Shown: piece after piece, positions 6,254 to 6,314 of the stretch
How the letters are laid out: the number at the start of each line of letters is the position of its first letter
Position numbering within the stretch: position 1 is the first letter of the stretch
DNA from: Pseudohongiella sp.
GTDB taxonomy: Bacteria > Pseudomonadota > Gammaproteobacteria > Pseudomonadales > Pseudohongiellaceae
Assembly (NCBI GenBank): GCA_030652635.1
Contig: JAUSPW010000664.1
Coordinates: 1 to 6,314 of the forward strand
DNA: 6,314 nt
Direction: 5' to 3'
The notes under the pieces: model-generated
What the model was told of the DNA's origin: nothing
The model's database searches: none
Seen by the model: only the letters and a program-made list of their open reading frames with translations
Program-made: the position numbers and the translations under genes

Positions 6254-6314
6254 TCAAGCCCCGGCAAACTGCTCTTGGTATTGCGTTGGCGACACGCCCA
6301 GTACTTTGCGAAAA
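6254..6314 (-). CDS. AraC-family transcriptional regulator, C-terminal end only
   Basis: Reading inward from the right edge on the minus strand gives 19 codons and a TGA: FRKVLGVSPTQYQEQFAGA. The F-R-x-x-x-G-x-S-P-x-x-Y-R/Q pattern is the hallmark of the second helix-turn-helix at the end of AraC/XylS regulators. The rest of the gene lies beyond 6314. It is on the same strand as the TPR/oxygenase gene, 75 bp upstream of it. With this little sequence neither the effector nor the target can be inferred. The family call rests on one short but distinctive motif. Confidence 0.75.
   Translation of the reverse strand, partial: FRKVLGVSPTQYQEQFAGA

Noticed and set aside
6240..6275. Terminator hairpin at the end of the AraC-family gene
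   Set aside because: On the minus strand only a 4-bp GGCT/AGCC stem forms and no T-run follows.
1..6314. Mobile element, CRISPR array, tRNA or rRNA
   Set aside because: I saw no regularly spaced repeats, terminal inverted repeats, transposase or integrase motifs, and no tRNA-like or rRNA-like sequence on reading both strands.

Overview
The window looks like ordinary chromosomal DNA from a gammaproteobacterium, probably a free-living aquatic, motile one. This rests on a YqaA-type DedA protein, a DUF2835 protein (a family I know mainly from Gammaproteobacteria), a chemoreceptor and a Tat-exported PhoD. Base composition is balanced and codon use looks even across the genes. I see no IS element, tRNA, rRNA, CRISPR array or other sign of recent transfer. 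I cannot name the genus.

Layout, left to right. The 3' part of a yqaA-like inner-membrane gene (+, to 374) is followed after 40 bp by a small DUF2835 gene (+, 415-639). A 128-bp intergenic stretch (640-767) carries three copies of GTAAAC and leads into a 722-residue methyl-accepting chemotaxis protein (+, 768-2936). An 88-bp gap then holds a structure that can be read as a terminator, a Pho box, or both. It precedes a 545-residue Tat-exported alkaline phosphatase D (+, 3025-4662). A 70-bp convergent gap with a long hairpin separates phoD from a minus-strand gene (6178-4733) encoding a TPR protein with a C-terminal 2-oxoglutarate/Fe(II) oxygenase-like domain. Upstream of that gene is a good sigma-70 promoter, and beyond it lies the last 19 codons of an AraC-family regulator (minus, running off the right edge).

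The genes do not form one obvious pathway. The most useful regulatory inference is that phoD probably belongs to the PhoB phosphate-starvation regulon, because two TTGTC-type repeats lie 11 bp apart just upstream. The chemoreceptor is notable for its layout: a large N-terminal Cache-like sensor with no membrane anchor before it, then a two-helix membrane hairpin in the middle of the protein, then the signalling domain. The sensor should therefore face the cytoplasm. The TPR/oxygenase protein has its own promoter and an operator-like palindrome at the predicted transcription start; its substrate is unknown. I found no clearly new multi-gene system.
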